From positions 1 to 6,981 of the forward strand of contig JBIKNH010000218.1 in the NCBI GenBank assembly GCA_044358815.1: a stretch of 6,981 nucleotides of DNA. The letters run 5' to 3'. A program made the translations under genes and the position numbers. The notes beneath the pieces are model-generated. The model searched no databases. It worked only from the letters and a program-made list of their open reading frames with translations, and was not told the DNA's origin. Within the stretch, counting starts at the first letter, position 1. The number at the start of each line of letters is the position of its first letter. Positions 5,401 through 6,981 of the stretch are shown in pieces. The DNA is from JBAXSK01 sp044358815. GTDB taxonomy: Bacteria; Cyanobacteriota; Cyanobacteriia; Pseudanabaenales; Pseudanabaenaceae.

Positions 5401-5443
5401 TCATCCTAACTAACACAGTCAACCCCAACCTAATCAATCACTT

Positions 5444-6133
5444 ATGGTGTTACCATCTGCGGCTATGCTTACACCCCCATCTCTGATCGTCAGTGATGCC
5501 CAAGGATTAGATCAAAATCTGCTGAACAAGTCGGCGGGTGGGGACACGTCGGGGTTGATCCTGCCTTGGCATCAGATTAGTAAACCAATTTGGCAAGGGG
5601 ATGAGGCAAGGATTCGCCAAGGGTTGCCGTTTGAGATTTTGGCTCCAGTGTGGCAGATGTTCTTATTGGGGGATGGCGCACCAACACGACACTTACAACT
5701 TCTGACCCAAGGGGAAATTACCGTCGATGTGGTGGCTATGACTCCCATCGGTGACAGTGATGATCAAGCCCCTCCCGACATTGCCGCAATTGAAGGTCCA
5801 CGGATTCGGCGACAGATTTGGTTGCGTTCCCGTCGCACCGGCGAAGTCTTTTCCCATGCCACATCATGGTGGTCAGCGGCAAAAATGGCACAACATCTCA
5901 GTGACCCTAGTTTACCAATTTGGGTTAGTCTCAACCAAAAATACACTGAACTGTACCGCGACCTGAAGGGGGTCTATCACGGTGCATGTCCAGGCTTAGG
6001 GGAGCATTTTCAAGCAGAGGGTCCCTACTGGGCCAGACATTATCTGTTATGGCACGGTGGCGAACCAATTACGATGATTTACGAAATCTATTCACCCAAT
6101 TTAAAGAAATATCTGGGTGAAGAGCATCTTTAG
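5444..6133 (+). CDS. Chorismate lyase-like protein (Chor_lyase/DUF98 family), 229 aa
   Basis: This matches the cyanobacterial chorismate pyruvate-lyase family, distant relatives of UbiC. The enzyme converts chorismate to 4-hydroxybenzoate and pyruvate, the first committed step towards the plastoquinone head group in cyanobacteria. Recognisable segments are LPFEILAPVWQMFLLGDGAPTRHLQ (61-85, start LPFEIL and DGAPTRHL being the key parts), RRQIWLR (122-128) and the C-terminal YWARHYLLWHGGEPIT (195-210) followed by MIYEIYSPNL (211-220). E214 is the likely counterpart of the catalytic glutamate of UbiC, and R123 or R128 of its substrate-binding arginine; this is alignment by eye. The ATG at 5444 is the first in frame after a stop at 5411; ATG 5465 (residue 8) is an alternative. 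No Shine-Dalgarno site is visible. A repeat array lies directly upstream. The gene converges with the glyoxalase II gene, 5 bases apart. Confidence 0.85.
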   Translation: MVLPSAAMLTPPSLIVSDAQGLDQNLLNKSAGGDTSGLILPWHQISKPIWQGDEARIRQGLPFEILAPVWQMFLLGDGAPTRHLQLLTQGEITVDVVAMTPIGDSDDQAPPDIAAIEGPRIRRQIWLRSRRTGEVFSHATSWWSAAKMAQHLSDPSLPIWVSLNQKYTELYRDLKGVYHGACPGLGEHFQAEGPYWARHYLLWHGGEPITMIYEIYSPNLKKYLGEEHL

Positions 6134-6138
6134 ACTTT

Positions 6139-6897
6139 TTAGAATTGGTCTTTTTTGCCCCTGAGCCTAGCCAAAACTCGATCCGGTTCAGTAACAGCCA
6201 TCGCCTTTTGGATCACTGGCTGATCCCATCGTAAAAAAGGATTAGTGGCTTTTTCTGCCTTCATAGAGCTAGGAATAGTCGGTAAATTTTGCGCCCGTAG
6301 GGTTTGGGTGGCTAGAAATCGTTCTTGTAACGCCAAATTATCTGGCTCAATGGTCAGGGCAAATTCTAAATTGTTGAGGGTGTACTCATGGGCGCACCAT
6401 ATCCTAGTGCTGTCTGGCAGTTCTCGCAACCGCTCCAGAGATTGACGCATTTGGGCAGGAGTCCCCTCAAAAAGTCGTCCACAGCCACCACCAAACAAAG
6501 TATCGCCACAAAACAGATCCCCTCTTGCCGCAAAATAATAAGCAATATGTGCCTTAGTATGACCAGGGACAAAGATCACCTCGCCGATGGCTGAGCCAAA
6601 CTGCACCTGATCGCCGTCATAGAGGAAAACTTTTTGCTCAGGGATTCTGCCGCGATCATTGGCTCCACCATAGACCACTGCCTCCGGAAACTGTCGGACT
6701 AGTGCCTGATTTGCCCCCACATGGTCGTAATGGTGATGGGTATTAAAAATGGCGACCAAATCCGCTTGCCATGCGTGTAATTGGGACAAAACTGGTTCCG
6801 GTTCAGCGGGATCAACCGCAGCAGCTATGTGCAGTTCTGGGTCATAAAGTAAAAAGAGATAGTTGTCCCGCAATACTGGGAAACGATATACCTGCAT
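6139..6897 (-). CDS. gloB: Hydroxyacylglutathione hydrolase (glyoxalase II), 252 aa
   Basis: Glyoxalase II hydrolyses S-D-lactoylglutathione to D-lactate and glutathione, the second step of methylglyoxal detoxification in the cytoplasm. It is a metallo-beta-lactamase-fold enzyme with two metals. The metal motif THxHxDH is seen as THHHYDHVG (53-61: H54, H56, D58, H59). The other ligands are H113 in PGHT, D132 in GDTLFGGGCGRLFEG and H170 in CAHEYT. The C-terminal glutathione-binding domain ends with NPFLRWD (219-225), typical of the family. Length is normal (about 250 aa), and all metal ligands are present. A small difference is GAN rather than the common GGN after the metal motif. The ATG at 6897 gives the usual N-terminus MQVYRFPVLRDNYLF. 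The gene runs towards the chorismate lyase gene with 5 bases between stops, so there is no room for a private terminator. Confidence 0.95.
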   Translation of the reverse strand: MQVYRFPVLRDNYLFLLYDPELHIAAAVDPAEPEPVLSQLHAWQADLVAIFNTHHHYDHVGANQALVRQFPEAVVYGGANDRGRIPEQKVFLYDGDQVQFGSAIGEVIFVPGHTKAHIAYYFAARGDLFCGDTLFGGGCGRLFEGTPAQMRQSLERLRELPDSTRIWCAHEYTLNNLEFALTIEPDNLALQERFLATQTLRAQNLPTIPSSMKAEKATNPFLRWDQPVIQKAMAVTEPDRVLARLRGKKDQF

Positions 6898-6920
6898 AGC
6901 TTTATCTGGACTGTGACTAG

Positions 6921-6941
6921 GACGTTATTTTAGGTTACGTC
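6921..6941. promoter_or_regulatory. Inverted repeat over the likely -10 box of gloB
   Basis: GACGT (6921-6925) and ACGTC (6937-6941) are exact reverse complements; the arms extend to 7 bp with one mismatch around a 7-nt centre. On the minus strand a TAAAAT hexamer (6932-6927) sits at the centre, about 30 nt before the gloB ATG. An operator overlapping the -10 box would have this form. No good -35 hexamer is present. This is inferred from position and symmetry only. Confidence 0.35.
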
Positions 6942-6981
6942 AACTCAAGTACTTTGGGCTACAAACTTCATCATAAATCCC

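Larger units (their letters stand above)
5128..5443. other. 316-nt repeat-dense intergenic region before the chorismate lyase gene
   Basis: This gap holds four separate repeat structures: a 13-bp tandem pair (5166-5191), a 12-bp repeat 30 bp apart (5260-5301), a perfect 7-7-7 inverted repeat (5322-5342) and three AGTGCATT iterons (5371-5400). It must carry the 3' end of the trmB message and the promoter and leader of the next gene. A TTGAAA at 5364-5369 could be a -35 box, but the hexamers 16-18 nt further on are poor. No terminator with a T run follows trmB. Very short frames (5208-5249, 13 codons; 5261-5314, 17 codons) lack ribosome binding sites. Confidence 0.6.

Overview
The window is a piece of a cyanobacterial chromosome with six protein genes and no RNA gene or mobile element that I can recognise. 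Evidence for a cyanobacterium: a full-length NdhB of the plastoquinone-reducing NDH-1 type, a cyanobacterial-type chorismate lyase (the enzyme that feeds plastoquinone head-group synthesis), weak or absent Shine-Dalgarno sites before most genes, and one copy of the HIP1 octamer GCGATCGC (742-749). I cannot name the genus.

Layout. Two genes lie on the minus strand in the left half: ndhB (72-1631) and, upstream of it in transcription order, an unrecognised secreted low-complexity protein (1978-3030). The 346-nt gap between them holds a terminator-like structure with competing stems and a second AT-rich hairpin, so they are probably separate transcription units. A divergent gap (3031-3274) follows. 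Then come three plus-strand genes: an FkbM-family methyltransferase (3275-4165), trmB for tRNA m7G46 methylation (4342-5127), and a chorismate lyase-like gene (5444-6133). The gap before the chorismate lyase gene (5128-5443) is unusually rich in short repeats. The last gene, a glyoxalase II (6139-6897, minus strand), converges on the chorismate lyase gene with only 5 bases between the stop codons.

Function. These are mostly housekeeping genes, each apparently transcribed alone, with no clear operon. One thematic link is that chorismate lyase makes 4-hydroxybenzoate, the precursor of plastoquinone, and NDH-1 (ndhB) reduces plastoquinone. They are about 4 kb apart on opposite strands, so this may be coincidence. 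The accessory-looking genes are the secreted Tyr-, Asn/Thr- and Pro/Ser-rich protein and the neighbouring FkbM methyltransferase, which is AT-rich.

I see no convincing undescribed multi-gene system. The items most worth a second look are the secreted low-complexity protein, the repeat-dense region before the chorismate lyase gene (including three AGTGCATT iterons and a tiny reading frame that encodes MPPRN twice), the competing stems upstream of ndhB, and a five-codon reading frame that overlaps the trmB start by ATGA.
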